NCBI GenBank assembly: GCA_036749735.1
Contig: DAINXV010000003.1
Span: 191,425 to 255,424, forward strand
Source of the DNA: Lawsonella sp012842085
GTDB lineage: Bacteria > Actinomycetota > Actinomycetes > Mycobacteriales > Mycobacteriaceae
Direction of reading: 5' to 3'
DNA length: 64,000 nt
Each line of letters starts with the position of its first letter. Within the stretch, counting starts at the first letter, position 1. The position numbers were made by a program, and so were the translations under genes. The notes under the pieces are model-generated. The model searched no databases and was not told the DNA's origin. It was given only the letters and a program-made list of their open reading frames with translations. Below, piece by piece: positions 1-8,139 of this stretch.

Positions 1-1134
1 GACTTCTCGGGTTTAAGTGACTTTCCGGGATTTAATAGTGACACGTTCGGGGCGGATCAACCGTCTCCCGAGCAACAGAATCCACCGCAGGAGCCGCCCA
101 TGCCGCAGCAAACCCAACAAGCTGCCTACGCTCCGGCAACTCCTCCTGCCCCCGATTACACGCGGCCGGCTGCAGAACCCAACCCGGAATTTAGTAACAC
201 CAGCAATCTGGATGATTTGCAGCTGGTGTCGCCGGTGCAGAAGGTGCCGCAAAGCGGTTGGCGCCGGCTTGTCTACAAGCTGAGCATGGGGCACATCAAC
301 CCCGGCCCCTCCCCCGACGAAATCTATGAGGACAAACTGATTGAGCGGATCCGGCAACCGATCCGTGGCGACTACCGCATCGCCTGCCTGTCCCTTAAAG
401 GCGGCGTCGGCAAAACCACCACCACGGTGGGTCTGGGTTCCACTTTTGCCAACCTCCGGGGCGACCGCATTATTGCGATTGACGCCAACCCCGACTTGGG
501 AACACTCGGACAACGTGTTCCCCAACAAACTAGTTCTACGGTGCGCGACCTCTTAGAAGATCCCGACATTAACCGCTACTCGGATGTGCGGGCACACACG
601 TCGCAGTCGCGGGCGCGGCTGGAAGTGCTGGCCTCCGAGCAGGACCCGGCGGTGAGTGAATCCTATTCGGAGAAAGACTACCGACGAACTGTGGATATTC
701 TGCAGTCGTTCTACAACGTCATCCTCACCGACTGTGGCACGGGGCTCATGCACGATGCCATGGGTGGGGTATTGGATCTAGCCAATTCGCTGGTGCTGGT
801 GACGTCACCTGCTATTGACGGTGCCCGCAGCGCCTGGTCCACCCTGGATTGGCTGGAGGCACACGGTTTCGGCCACCTGGTGGAGCGCACCGTGGTGGCT
901 ATATGTTCCTCGCGCGCGGGGTCCATCAACGTGGATCTGCAGCAGCTGCAGGAAGCTTTCGGGCAGCGTTGCGCTGCAGTTCATCTGATTCCGTTTGATG
1001 AACACCTAGCTGAAGGCTCCGAGATCGACATTGAGCGTTTAAGTAAGTCGACTCGCCGCGCCTTCCTTGAGCTCGCCGCTTCTGTGGCTGACGGATTTTC
1101 CCAAACTTTACTTCCGTCAAACATGCTGCGGTGA
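1..1134 (+). CDS. ParA/MinD-like P-loop ATPase, EspI-type, 5' truncated by window edge
   Basis: The frame is open from base 1 with no stop, so the gene begins before the window; an internal ATG at 100 is probably not the start. The visible part opens with a proline- and glutamine-rich stretch of about 80 residues, then a linker and a ParA/MinD ATPase domain. The deviant Walker A motif KGGVGKTTTT starts near visible residue 133, followed by AIDANPD of the second nucleotide-binding strand. A proline-rich N-terminus before a MinD-type ATPase is the layout of EspI-like proteins linked to type VII (ESX) secretion in mycobacteria, but no other ESX gene is visible here, so that role is an inference. 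Chromosome or plasmid partitioning is less likely because no ParB follows. Confidence 0.8.
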   Translation, partial: DFSGLSDFPGFNSDTFGADQPSPEQQNPPQEPPMPQQTQQAAYAPATPPAPDYTRPAAEPNPEFSNTSNLDDLQLVSPVQKVPQSGWRRLVYKLSMGHINPGPSPDEIYEDKLIERIRQPIRGDYRIACLSLKGGVGKTTTTVGLGSTFANLRGDRIIAIDANPDLGTLGQRVPQQTSSTVRDLLEDPDINRYSDVRAHTSQSRARLEVLASEQDPAVSESYSEKDYRRTVDILQSFYNVILTDCGTGLMHDAMGGVLDLANSLVLVTSPAIDGARSAWSTLDWLEAHGFGHLVERTVVAICSSRAGSINVDLQQLQEAFGQRCAAVHLIPFDEHLAEGSEIDIERLSKSTRRAFLELAASVADGFSQTLLPSNMLR

Positions 1135-1213
1135 GGCTATTGGGAGGAAAAAGCTGGTTTTTAATTCCCTGAAACCCCGCCAGCTTGGACCGCCCGATAG
1201 TATCCGGATAATG

Positions 1214-1247
1214 AAAAGGCCCCGGAGTGTTGCCCGGGGCCTTTTCT
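1214..1247. terminator. Bidirectional intrinsic terminator
   Basis: A perfect 12-bp inverted repeat (1214-1225 with 1234-1245, AAAAGGCCCCGG and its complement) with an 8-base loop is flanked by A and T runs. It sits between the convergent ATPase and aminotransferase genes and can serve both strands. Confidence 0.85.
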
Positions 1248-1287
1248 CTATCTTCTTCAGCTTCTACAGCTACAAAGTAGGTCGCAG

Positions 1288-2565
1288 TTACTGTGCGAGT
1301 GCGTCCTCCAGGGCAGCCTTCAACACACAGGTGGCGACACCGTCCATAGCCGTCGTCACTTCTTCCAGCGGAGGCAAGGAAGGTGCGAGACGAATATTGG
1401 TTTCTTGCGGGTCTTCACCCAGCGGGTAGGCGGAGCCAGCGCCGGTCAGCTTAATGCCGGCGTCGGCAGCCAACTGCACTACGCGCTTGGCAGTTCCCGG
1501 AACAACATCCAGGGAGATGAAGTATCCGCCCTTGGGGTCGGTCCAGGACGCCACCTCGTATTCGGTGAGGCGCTCATCCAGGATTTTCTTCACTGCATCG
1601 AACTTGGGGGCCAGAATAGCCTGGTGCTGCAGCATGTGCTTCCGCACCGCATCAGCATCGCCGAAGAACTTGGCGTGGGCCAGCTGGTTCACCTTGTTGG
1701 GACCAATGGTGGCAATACCCAGGTACTTCTGGTACCAGGCCAGGTTTTCGTCGGAGGTGTTCAGGAAGCAAATTCCGGCACCTGCCAAAGTTACCTTGGA
1801 GGTGGAGGTCAGCTGGAAGACCCGGTTGGGGTTGCCGGCGTCGGCAGCCATCTGGATGATCGGGTAAACCTCCGGGAATTCTTCCGTGAGGGTGTGGATG
1901 CAGTAGGCGTTATCCCACATGATGGTGAAGTCGGGGGCGGCAGCCTCGAGGGCCACCAGCTTTTCGGCGACTTCGCGGGAGGTGACGGTGCCGTCCGGGT
2001 TTGCGAACGTGGGCACCAGCCACATGCCTTTAATGCTGGGGTCGTTGGCGACAAGTTCCTGAATCTTGTCGACGTCGGGGCCGTCTTCGTTCATCGGCAC
2101 CTGAATCATTTCGAAACCGAGGGTGTCGGTGATGGCGAAGTGGCGGTCGTAGCCGGGCACGGGGCACAGCCACTTGCGGTCTTCTTCCTGCACCCACGGC
2201 TGCGGACTGTTGGGGAGTCCGTGCAGCATGGCGAAGGTGAGGACATAGTGCATGATCTCCAGGCTCGCATTGTTTTCTGCGATGACCTGTTCTACGGGAG
2301 CATTGAGGAGTTCTGCCCAAATCTTCCGAATGGACTTAAGACCAGCCAGGTTTCCATAGTTGCGGATGTCAGCGCCATCCGCGTCGGTGACGGTGCCTTC
2401 ACCGGGCAGCGAAAGAAGTCCGTTGGACAAATCCAACTGCTGGGCTGAAGGCTTACCGCGGGTGAGATCCAGTGCAAGGCCCTTGCCTTTTAGTTCGGCG
2501 TAGCGGGCATCGATCTCTTCTGCAAGATTCTGCAGTTCTTCGCGACTCATAGTCGACAGTGACAT
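1288..2565 (-). CDS. aspC: Class I PLP-dependent aspartate aminotransferase (Rv3722c type)
   Basis: The 425-residue protein matches the actinobacterial fold-type I aminotransferase group that includes M. tuberculosis Rv3722c, the main aspartate aminotransferase there; it exchanges amino groups between aspartate/oxaloacetate and glutamate/2-oxoglutarate. Visible family marks are LTRGKPSAQQLDLS near residue 33, IRNYGNLAGL near 67, MWDNAYCIH before the cofactor site, and STSK with the PLP-binding lysine at about residue 257. The ATG at 2565 is preceded by GAAAGG at good spacing. The gene is read from near the SRP RNA, and its 3' end faces the ATPase across a shared terminator. Family assignment is firm; substrate choice is from known homologues. 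Confidence 0.88.
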   Translation of the reverse strand: MSLSTMSREELQNLAEEIDARYAELKGKGLALDLTRGKPSAQQLDLSNGLLSLPGEGTVTDADGADIRNYGNLAGLKSIRKIWAELLNAPVEQVIAENNASLEIMHYVLTFAMLHGLPNSPQPWVQEEDRKWLCPVPGYDRHFAITDTLGFEMIQVPMNEDGPDVDKIQELVANDPSIKGMWLVPTFANPDGTVTSREVAEKLVALEAAAPDFTIMWDNAYCIHTLTEEFPEVYPIIQMAADAGNPNRVFQLTSTSKVTLAGAGICFLNTSDENLAWYQKYLGIATIGPNKVNQLAHAKFFGDADAVRKHMLQHQAILAPKFDAVKKILDERLTEYEVASWTDPKGGYFISLDVVPGTAKRVVQLAADAGIKLTGAGSAYPLGEDPQETNIRLAPSLPPLEEVTTAMDGVATCVLKAALEDALAQ

Positions 2566-2599
2566 GAGAAAGCCTTTCGAGAAAAATACGCATAAAAAA

Positions 2600-2692
2600 A
2601 GCGGGCACCGCGCACCCGTCAGAGCCCGCTGACCCTTGCTGCCTTCCGGCCCTGGGGGAGTTCACAGGATGGACGCCGCACGGTGCCCACCA
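2600..2692 (-). ncRNA. ffs: Signal recognition particle RNA (4.5S, small bacterial type)
   Basis: The minus strand carries the conserved SRP core, GGCCGGAAGGCAGCAAGGGT (complement of about 2633-2652), with the GGAA tetraloop that binds Ffh. The ends pair as GGGCACCG and CGGTGCCC (near 2683-2690 and 2602-2609), closing a hairpin of about 92 bases. A run of seven T on the minus strand (2594-2600) follows as terminator. It lies just upstream of aspC on the same strand. Confidence 0.93.
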
Positions 2693-2777
2693 ACAAGCTT
2701 AGCGGTTTTCACCCCCAGAATGACAATCACACCGATTTTTTCTCCCACAGTCGCCCAAAAAAGCCACCCAAAATACT

Positions 2778-2820
2778 GAGAGAGCCTCCCAGGAACAGGG
2801 TTCCCGAGAGGCTCTATCTC
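2778..2820 (-). terminator. Probable terminator downstream of gluQ
   Basis: AGAGCCTC (2781-2788) pairs with GAGGCTCT (2808-2815), with an inner GGAAC/GTTCC stem (2792-2796, 2800-2804). On the minus strand the hairpin is followed by a weakly T-rich tract, so it could end the gluQ transcript. Confidence 0.5.
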
Positions 2821-2906
2821 TGCGCGTGGTTTCAGTGTATACCCGCCCAAATCGGAATTGCACACCCCTCGCCGGAAGTGTCGAATTCTCCCCAAACATA
2901 CCCCTG

Positions 2907-3800
2907 TTATGGGGTAAGGGTATGAAGCAACCAGTCCCTTATTTCTCTTGGGCTGCGGCCTTTTTCAAGTTCTCCACGGAAGGTCAACCCACTCCCACCG
3001 GAGCGTTTCGCCATCCGTTCACCGTGCACATCTTTCATCAGTGGAACATGCTGGTAGGTGACGGGAGGCAGATCCAACAGATGCGCCAAATAGGCTTGCC
3101 GGGGCGCCGAAGACAGTAGGTCTTCTCCCCGCACCACCTGGTCTACTCCTTGGGCAGCATCGTCCACCACCACGGCCAGGTTGTAGGCCCACACGCCGTC
3201 GCCACGGCGGAGCACCACGTCATCCACCACCCCGGTGTAGGGCTGTGGGTGGCCAAGTTTAGCCCCGTCAACCGCCCACTCCTCCGGCACAGTCCATTCG
3301 GTGACGTCGGCACGCAGCCGCAAAGCAGGCTGCCGATTGCCCTCTTTGGTGGCAAGTTCGGCGCGTTTCTCGGCACGCTGCTCTTCCGTAAGGTCGCGGC
3401 AGGTTCCGGGATAGCTGCCAGGCGGGGAATGGGGTGCCCGGGGAGCTTCCTGGATTTCGCGGCGGGAACAGTAGCACTCGTAGACGAGGCCTTTGGCAGC
3501 CAGTTTGTCGACGGCCTGCTGGTAGGCGGCGTGGCGTTCGGATTGCCACATAATGTCGCCCTCCCACTCGATGCCGAGGGTGTGCAGGTCTTCGATTTGC
3601 TGTTCGGCGATCTCCCGCGAGCAGCGAGCTTCATCTAGGTCTTCGATGCGGAGCCGAAAAACCCGGTCGGTGTTCCAGGCAGCATAGTAGGCAAGCAGCG
3701 CGGTGCGCAGATTACCAAGGTGGAGGTCACCGGAGGGGGTGGGGGCATAGCGGCCAGCGCCCTGTATGCCACCACCGGTGCGGTAGCCCGAAAGACTCAC
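2907..3800 (-). CDS. gluQ: Glutamyl-Q tRNA(Asp) synthetase (GluQRS)
   Basis: A truncated class I glutamyl-tRNA synthetase without the anticodon-binding domain (297 residues, usual for the family). GluQRS activates glutamate and attaches it to queuosine at the wobble position of tRNA-Asp. The HIGH-like motif is TPSGDLHLGNL near residue 21, a zinc-site pattern CYC...YPGTC lies near residues 109-130, and the KMSKS-like motif is MAKRSG near 262. The GTG start overlaps the TGA stop of the preceding membrane-protein gene, suggesting translational coupling. Its presence fits the queuosine genes yhhQ and tgt about 2-4 kb away, because GluQRS acts only on Q-containing tRNA. Confidence 0.9.
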   Translation of the reverse strand: MSLSGYRTGGGIQGAGRYAPTPSGDLHLGNLRTALLAYYAAWNTDRVFRLRIEDLDEARCSREIAEQQIEDLHTLGIEWEGDIMWQSERHAAYQQAVDKLAAKGLVYECYCSRREIQEAPRAPHSPPGSYPGTCRDLTEEQRAEKRAELATKEGNRQPALRLRADVTEWTVPEEWAVDGAKLGHPQPYTGVVDDVVLRRGDGVWAYNLAVVVDDAAQGVDQVVRGEDLLSSAPRQAYLAHLLDLPPVTYQHVPLMKDVHGERMAKRSGGSGLTFRGELEKGRSPREIRDWLLHTLTP

Positions 3801-4102
3801 TGCCCAGTATCCTGCTCGATGTCGAACTGGATGGCAGGGCCGCCACCGCCAGGCTGCACCGGGATTTCTACTTCGGTGGTCACCATGGCGGGTTCTTTTG
3901 CGTCATCCGCGTTCTTGCTGCCGATGAAAACAGCCAAGAAAATCCCAAAGATGACCAAACAAATACCCACCATTATGGCGAAAATTTTGTTGATATTTTT
4001 CCGGCGCTCCCTATTGGAGGCCTCGATTTCGGCGAGTTCTTCCGGAGTATGTTCAACGTCAACTTCGGGGGTGTCTTTTTCTGCAGCCATAAGTTTCTTC
4101 AT
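3797..4102 (-). CDS. Small single-pass membrane protein, function unknown
   Basis: This 101-residue protein has a charged, coiled-coil-like N-terminus (EELAEIEASNRERRKNINK), one transmembrane segment at about residues 41-62, and a short outside tail rich in acidic residues, glycine and proline. A second ATG at 4090 would remove four residues; neither start has a strong ribosome site. It lies between gdhA and gluQ on the same strand and overlaps the gluQ start by four bases, so the two are probably co-transcribed. I do not recognise a family and see no catalytic motif. Confidence 0.65.
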   Translation of the reverse strand: MKKLMAAEKDTPEVDVEHTPEELAEIEASNRERRKNINKIFAIMVGICLVIFGIFLAVFIGSKNADDAKEPAMVTTEVEIPVQPGGGGPAIQFDIEQDTGQ

Positions 4103-4196
4103 TTCTAAGGGAAGACAAGTGTCGTCTCTGAGCTTACTTGAGGCGGCGAGCTAGCTGGTAGCTACGCTCCTGCCGCGTGTTTTTATGTTTCGCGTA

Positions 4197-5540
4197 CTAG
4201 ATAACACCCTGCGCACACATGGCGTCCGCTACTTTCTTAAACCCAGCGATGTTGGCGCCGGTGAGGTAGTCTTTCTCCACCCCATATTCGGCGGCAGCAT
4301 CCTCGCAGCGTTTAAAAATGCTGGTCATAATGCCTTGGAGTCGCTTTTCGGTGTATTCGAAGCTCCACGAGTCACGGGAGGCGTTCTGCTGCATTTCTAG
4401 AGCAGACGTCGCCACCCCACCTGCGTTGGCGGCCTTCGCGGGACCGAAAATAATGCCTGCGTCGCGGTAAACATCAATGGCTTCCAGGGTTGACGGCATG
4501 TTGGCGCCTTCCGCCAAGTACCGCACACCTTTATCGGCGATCAGTTGGGCAACGTCGGCGTCGATTTCGTTTTGGGTGGCACACGGCATGGCGATGTCGT
4601 AATCCAGATCCCAGATGAGGCCATCCTCGTGGAAGGTGGCGCCGGTGGCGTCTTTCGCGTAGTCGCTTACTCGGCCGCGGCGTACCTCCTTCACATCTTT
4701 CAGAAGCTCCAGGTCTACCCCATCGGGGCAGGAAACATATCCGGAGGAGTCAGAGAATCCGACGACGGTGGCGCCCAGCTCTTGCGCTTTCTCCATCGCG
4801 TAGATGGCGACGTTGCCGGATCCGGAGATGGCGATGCGGGCCCCGTCGAGGCTTTCCCCTTGGGCTTTCATCATCTGTTCGGTGAAGTAGACGACTCCAT
4901 AACCAGTGGCTTCTGTGCGGACTTGTGCACCACCCCAGTTGAGGGCTTTGCCGGTGATAACACCTGACTCGTGCCGGTGGTTGAGGCGACGGTACTGGCC
5001 GAAGAGGTAACCGATTTCGCGGGCACCCACCCCGATGTCTCCAGCCGGGACGTCCCGGTATTCGCCGATGTGGCGGTGCAGCTCCATCATGAAGGACTGG
5101 CAGAACCGCATGATCTCCATATTGGATTTGCCCTTGGGGTCGAAGTCGGCCCCGCCTTTACCTCCACCGATGGGCAGCCCGGTGAGAGAGTTTTTGAAGA
5201 CTTGTTCCAGTGCCAGGAATTTAACGATGCTGAGGTTGACGCTGGGGTGGAATCGGATGCCACCCTTGTAGGGGCCAAGCACAGAGTTGAATTGCACGCG
5301 GAAGCCCCGGTTGACGCGAACTTCGTTGTTGTCGTCGGTCCAGGGGACACGGAAAATAATTTGCCGTTCCGGTTCGAAGAGCCGCTCAATAAGTTTGTTT
5401 TCCCCATAGTGGGGATCTTTGCGAAGAACCAGTTTGAGCGAGTCAAAAAGTTCGTCTATTGCTTGGTGAAATTCGGGTTCACCGGCGTTGCGGGCAACAA
5501 TATTGTCGTAGATTTCGGCTATTTTGCTGTCGGTATTCAT
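4197..5540 (-). CDS. gdhA: NADP-dependent glutamate dehydrogenase
   Basis: The 447-residue protein has the length and motifs of hexameric bacterial GdhA, which makes glutamate from 2-oxoglutarate and ammonia in the cytoplasm. The dimerisation domain holds the substrate-site signature PIGGGKGGADFDPKGKS near residue 122 with the catalytic lysine, and GDIGVGAREIGYLFG follows. The nucleotide-binding domain has GSGNVAIYAMEKA near residue 240. The gene is monocistronic in appearance: a 215-base gap and a terminator lie upstream, and 94 bases separate it from the small membrane-protein gene downstream. No clear Shine-Dalgarno sequence precedes the ATG, as in many leaderless actinobacterial transcripts. 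Confidence 0.95.
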   Translation of the reverse strand: MNTDSKIAEIYDNIVARNAGEPEFHQAIDELFDSLKLVLRKDPHYGENKLIERLFEPERQIIFRVPWTDDNNEVRVNRGFRVQFNSVLGPYKGGIRFHPSVNLSIVKFLALEQVFKNSLTGLPIGGGKGGADFDPKGKSNMEIMRFCQSFMMELHRHIGEYRDVPAGDIGVGAREIGYLFGQYRRLNHRHESGVITGKALNWGGAQVRTEATGYGVVYFTEQMMKAQGESLDGARIAISGSGNVAIYAMEKAQELGATVVGFSDSSGYVSCPDGVDLELLKDVKEVRRGRVSDYAKDATGATFHEDGLIWDLDYDIAMPCATQNEIDADVAQLIADKGVRYLAEGANMPSTLEAIDVYRDAGIIFGPAKAANAGGVATSALEMQQNASRDSWSFEYTEKRLQGIMTSIFKRCEDAAAEYGVEKDYLTGANIAGFKKVADAMCAQGVI

Positions 5541-5720
5541 AGCACGTGTTTATCCAGATAAAACCCCATTTTGGGTCTCTATGGGGCACCTCACTGGACA
5601 TTCCTCACATTCAAAATGTTGTTCCAATGGGTCTTAAATAATTCTTGCACAACATTTATGGGTAGCACTAGAGCAATAGCGCAGAAAATAGGGCAGCACT
5701 GCAGTCATCTTTTTCGCGCA

Positions 5721-5757
5721 TAATAAAACCCCCTGACCTTGTGGGTCTGGGGGTTTG
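5721..5757 (-). terminator. Terminator of tRNA-Ser(GGA)
   Basis: AAACCCCCAGACC-type stem (5726-5738 with 5744-5756) and a following TTTTATTA on the minus strand. It overlaps the encoded CCA end of the tRNA. Confidence 0.8.
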
Positions 5758-5846
5758 GCGGAGGATGCGGGATTTGAACCCGCGAGGGGCTATAAACCCC
5801 AACCCGCGTTCCAGGCGAGCGCCATAGGCCACTAGGCGAATCCTCC
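5756..5846 (-). tRNA. serT: tRNA-Ser, anticodon GGA
   Basis: A class II cloverleaf on the minus strand: acceptor GGAGGAT/ATCCTCC, anticodon stem CTCGC/GCGGG with loop CTGGAAC (anticodon GGA), long variable arm, T-arm GGGTTCAAATCCC and an encoded CCA. It reads UCC and UCU codons. Confidence 0.95.
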
Positions 5847-5869
5847 GAGAAGAAGCTTACCTAAACTTT

Positions 5870-5920
5870 AACCAGTAACCAAAATCGATTTTTATTTACC
5901 GTTACACCATCAACCAGTAA
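5870..5920 (+). promoter_or_regulatory. Direct repeat upstream of yhhQ, possible operator
   Basis: AACCAGTAA occurs at 5870-5878 and again at 5912-5920, 42 bases apart (about four helical turns), directly before the yhhQ start. Same-face repeats like this can bind a regulator, but no regulator is identified. Confidence 0.3.
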
Positions 5921-5922
5921 TA

Positions 5923-6669
5923 ATGGTTAACGTGACCGACACCCATTCCAGTAACCAGCCCGGCGCAGCGCCCCACATCACTGGCCGCGCCGCTTTCGCC
6001 CACACTCCCGGCAGCTCCCTCATGGTGCTTGCCGTGTTCTTTGTTGCTGTCATGATGATCTCCACCATCACCGGCACGAAGGGCGTGCAGATTGGGCCGT
6101 TCAACCTGGATGGGGCCTTCTATCTTTTCCCCCTGGCCTATGTTCTGGGCGATGTGATTAGTGAAGTTTATGGCTTCAAAGTGATGCGCCGTGTGGTCTG
6201 GGCGGGTTTCTTTGCACTGCTGGTGATGAGCCTCTGCATGTGGATCACTATTGAGCTACCAGCTGCGGACTTTTACGAGCACCAGGAGGCTTTCCGTACG
6301 GTGGCTGGGGTGGTGCCCCGCATTTTGGCGGCCAGCCTGGCGGGTTATCTGGCAGGCGAGCTGCTGAACTCCTGGGTGCTGGTGAAGATTAAGGAGCACA
6401 CCGGTGAGCGGAGTCTCTGGGCTCGCCTATTGGGGTCCACGCTGGTGGGTGAGGCCGCCGACACGTTGATTTTCTGTTCCATCGCTGCCGGCGCCATCGG
6501 CATTACGGGGTGGGGCGATTTTTGGAACTATGTGCTGGTGGGCTACGTCTGGAAGACGCTTATTGAAGTGGTCGTCATGCCCATCACTTACCTGGTGGTG
6601 CGTTGGCTGAAGAAACGCGAACCCACGTATCAGCAGGCACTAGCCAAAATCGAGGCCTCCGAGCAGTAG
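5923..6669 (+). CDS. yhhQ: Queuosine precursor transporter (YhhQ/QPTR family)
   Basis: A 248-residue membrane protein of the YhhQ (COG1738, DUF165) family, which imports queuosine precursors (preQ0, preQ1 or queuine depending on the species). About six transmembrane segments are visible. Family marks include ISTITGTKGVQIGPF near residue 46, FPLAYVLGDVISEVYGF near 69, and EAADTLIFCSIA in the second half. The ATG at 5923 lacks a ribosome site; GTG at 5932 is an alternative. The gene is convergent with tgt 12 bases away, the enzyme that would insert the imported base, and gluQ lies 2 kb upstream. The set suggests queuosine salvage. Confidence 0.9.
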   Translation: MVNVTDTHSSNQPGAAPHITGRAAFAHTPGSSLMVLAVFFVAVMMISTITGTKGVQIGPFNLDGAFYLFPLAYVLGDVISEVYGFKVMRRVVWAGFFALLVMSLCMWITIELPAADFYEHQEAFRTVAGVVPRILAASLAGYLAGELLNSWVLVKIKEHTGERSLWARLLGSTLVGEAADTLIFCSIAAGAIGITGWGDFWNYVLVGYVWKTLIEVVVMPITYLVVRWLKKREPTYQQALAKIEASEQ

Positions 6670-6681
6670 CTATCGGAGCAG

Positions 6682-8022
6682 TTAGTTAGCTCGGCCGTAG
6701 TAGCGCCCCAGCACTTCTGCCTTGTAGTCCCAGTAGGTGCCGTTGTCGATACTGTGCCGAATACCGTCCACCAGCTCCACAATAAAGTGCAGGTTGTGGA
6801 GGGTGCATAGTGTTTCACCAAGCCGCTCCCCCGATTTCAGCAGGTGACGGATGTAGGCGCGGCTGTAGTTTTGGGACGGGTAGGAATCAATCTCGGGGTC
6901 AATGGGGCGGAAGTCGCGTTTAAACTTGGCTGCCACCAGATTGAGGCGGCCATCCCGCGTATACACACCACCGTGCCGACCGAGGCGGGTGGGGGCAACA
7001 CAGTCGAACGTGTCGGCGCCATTTTCTACCGCCGTAAAAATATCATCCGGTTCGCTAATGCCCAACAGGTGGCGGGGTTTGTCATCGGGGAGTTCCTGGG
7101 CACACCAGCCCACAATGGTGCCCAGATTTTCTTTCTGGAGCGCACCACCAATACCGTAGCCGCCGAAGCCAACACCCCCGCGTGCCACTGATTCATCAGA
7201 AAGCTGCTGCAGGTCCCGGCAGGCTTTGCGCCGCAGATCCTCGTATTGGGCACCCTGGATGACACCCCACAGGGCTTGCGGGGGACGGTGGGTGCGTTCC
7301 TCCGTAAGACGGGTGTGCTCTACTAGGCACCGTTCCGCCCACAGTCGCGTACGCTCCAACGCTTCCTCCTGGTAGGCGCGGGAGTTAAGGAGGGTGGTTA
7401 GTTCATCGAAGGCGAAAATAATGTCCGCCCCCAGCTGGTGCTGGATCTGCATGCTGACTTCGGGGGTGAAGCGGTGGGTGGAGCCATCCAGATGGGAGCG
7501 GAAGGTGACGCCGTCATCGTCCACCTGCGCCATGCGTTCTTTGCCTTCCCGCACCTCCCCGTCGCGGTTTTCCCCAGAAAATTCCTGAGCGAGCACTTTC
7601 TTGAACCCGGATCCCAGGGAGAGCACCTGGAAACCACCAGAATCGGTGTAGGTGGGGCCCTGCCAGTTCATAAAGTCGCTAAGCCCGCCCGCTTCGTCCA
7701 CAATGTCGGGGCCGGGCTGTAGGTAAAGATGGTACGCGTTGGCGAGAACCGCCTGTGCTCCCGTGGAGCGGATCTGCTCCGGGGTGAGGGTTTTGACTGT
7801 CGCTAATGTTCCCACCGGGATGAACGCCGGAGTGTGGATGTCCCCATGCGGGGTGTGGATGGTGCCGGTGCGGCCGAGGCTCTCACCGTTGTTACGCCGT
7901 GGCACGTCAACCCCTGCTGGTGCGCTTTCTGGGAGGCGGCTACCAACAGTGAAGGGGCGAGACGGGGTTGGATGCGACGGGGTGGTCATGCTGTCCATTC
8001 TAGAGGAGCTGCATGAGGGCAT
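6682..8022 (-). CDS. tgt: tRNA-guanine(34) transglycosylase lacking the zinc cysteines
   Basis: Tgt swaps guanine 34 of GUN-anticodon tRNAs for preQ1 or queuine. The (beta/alpha)8 fold marks are present: TDSGGFQVLSLG with the general acid/base Asp, GVIQGA, and FDCVAPTR with the nucleophile Asp at about residue 340. However, the ligand motif CxCxxC before NYSRAY is replaced by I378, S380 and S383, while the family histidine in TLHNLHF is kept. The usual bacterial pocket segment GLAVGE reads GALQKE here. The protein is longer than E. coli Tgt (446 against 375 residues), mostly through an N-terminal extension of about 40 residues; ATG at 7998 or 7989 may be the true start. Altered base choice (queuine rather than preQ1) is my inference. 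Confidence 0.85.
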   Translation of the reverse strand: MPSCSSSRMDSMTTPSHPTPSRPFTVGSRLPESAPAGVDVPRRNNGESLGRTGTIHTPHGDIHTPAFIPVGTLATVKTLTPEQIRSTGAQAVLANAYHLYLQPGPDIVDEAGGLSDFMNWQGPTYTDSGGFQVLSLGSGFKKVLAQEFSGENRDGEVREGKERMAQVDDDGVTFRSHLDGSTHRFTPEVSMQIQHQLGADIIFAFDELTTLLNSRAYQEEALERTRLWAERCLVEHTRLTEERTHRPPQALWGVIQGAQYEDLRRKACRDLQQLSDESVARGGVGFGGYGIGGALQKENLGTIVGWCAQELPDDKPRHLLGISEPDDIFTAVENGADTFDCVAPTRLGRHGGVYTRDGRLNLVAAKFKRDFRPIDPEIDSYPSQNYSRAYIRHLLKSGERLGETLCTLHNLHFIVELVDGIRHSIDNGTYWDYKAEVLGRYYGRAN

Positions 8023-8024
8023 AG

Positions 8025-8075
8025 AAAAACCCCGCCCCTACTGCGATGTGCGGCAGACAAGGGGGCGGGGTTCTT
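8025..8075 (-). terminator. Terminator of the first mycolyltransferase gene
   Basis: AACCCCGCCCC (8028-8038) pairs with GGGGCGGGGTT (8062-8072). The loop holds a small CTGC/GCAG stem and a T-run follows on the minus strand. It sits almost against the tgt start, so it also insulates tgt. Confidence 0.85.
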
Positions 8076-8139
8076 TAGCCAATAAGCGGTTGTAGCTCAA
8101 GGGCTACGGGCGCGCTTCTTTAAGTGCTATGAGAGAGTA

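Noticed and set aside
5847..5922. preQ1 riboswitch upstream of yhhQ
   Set aside because: The gap is short and lacks the preQ1-I core pattern and a pairing partner for the ribosome site; only a direct repeat is seen.
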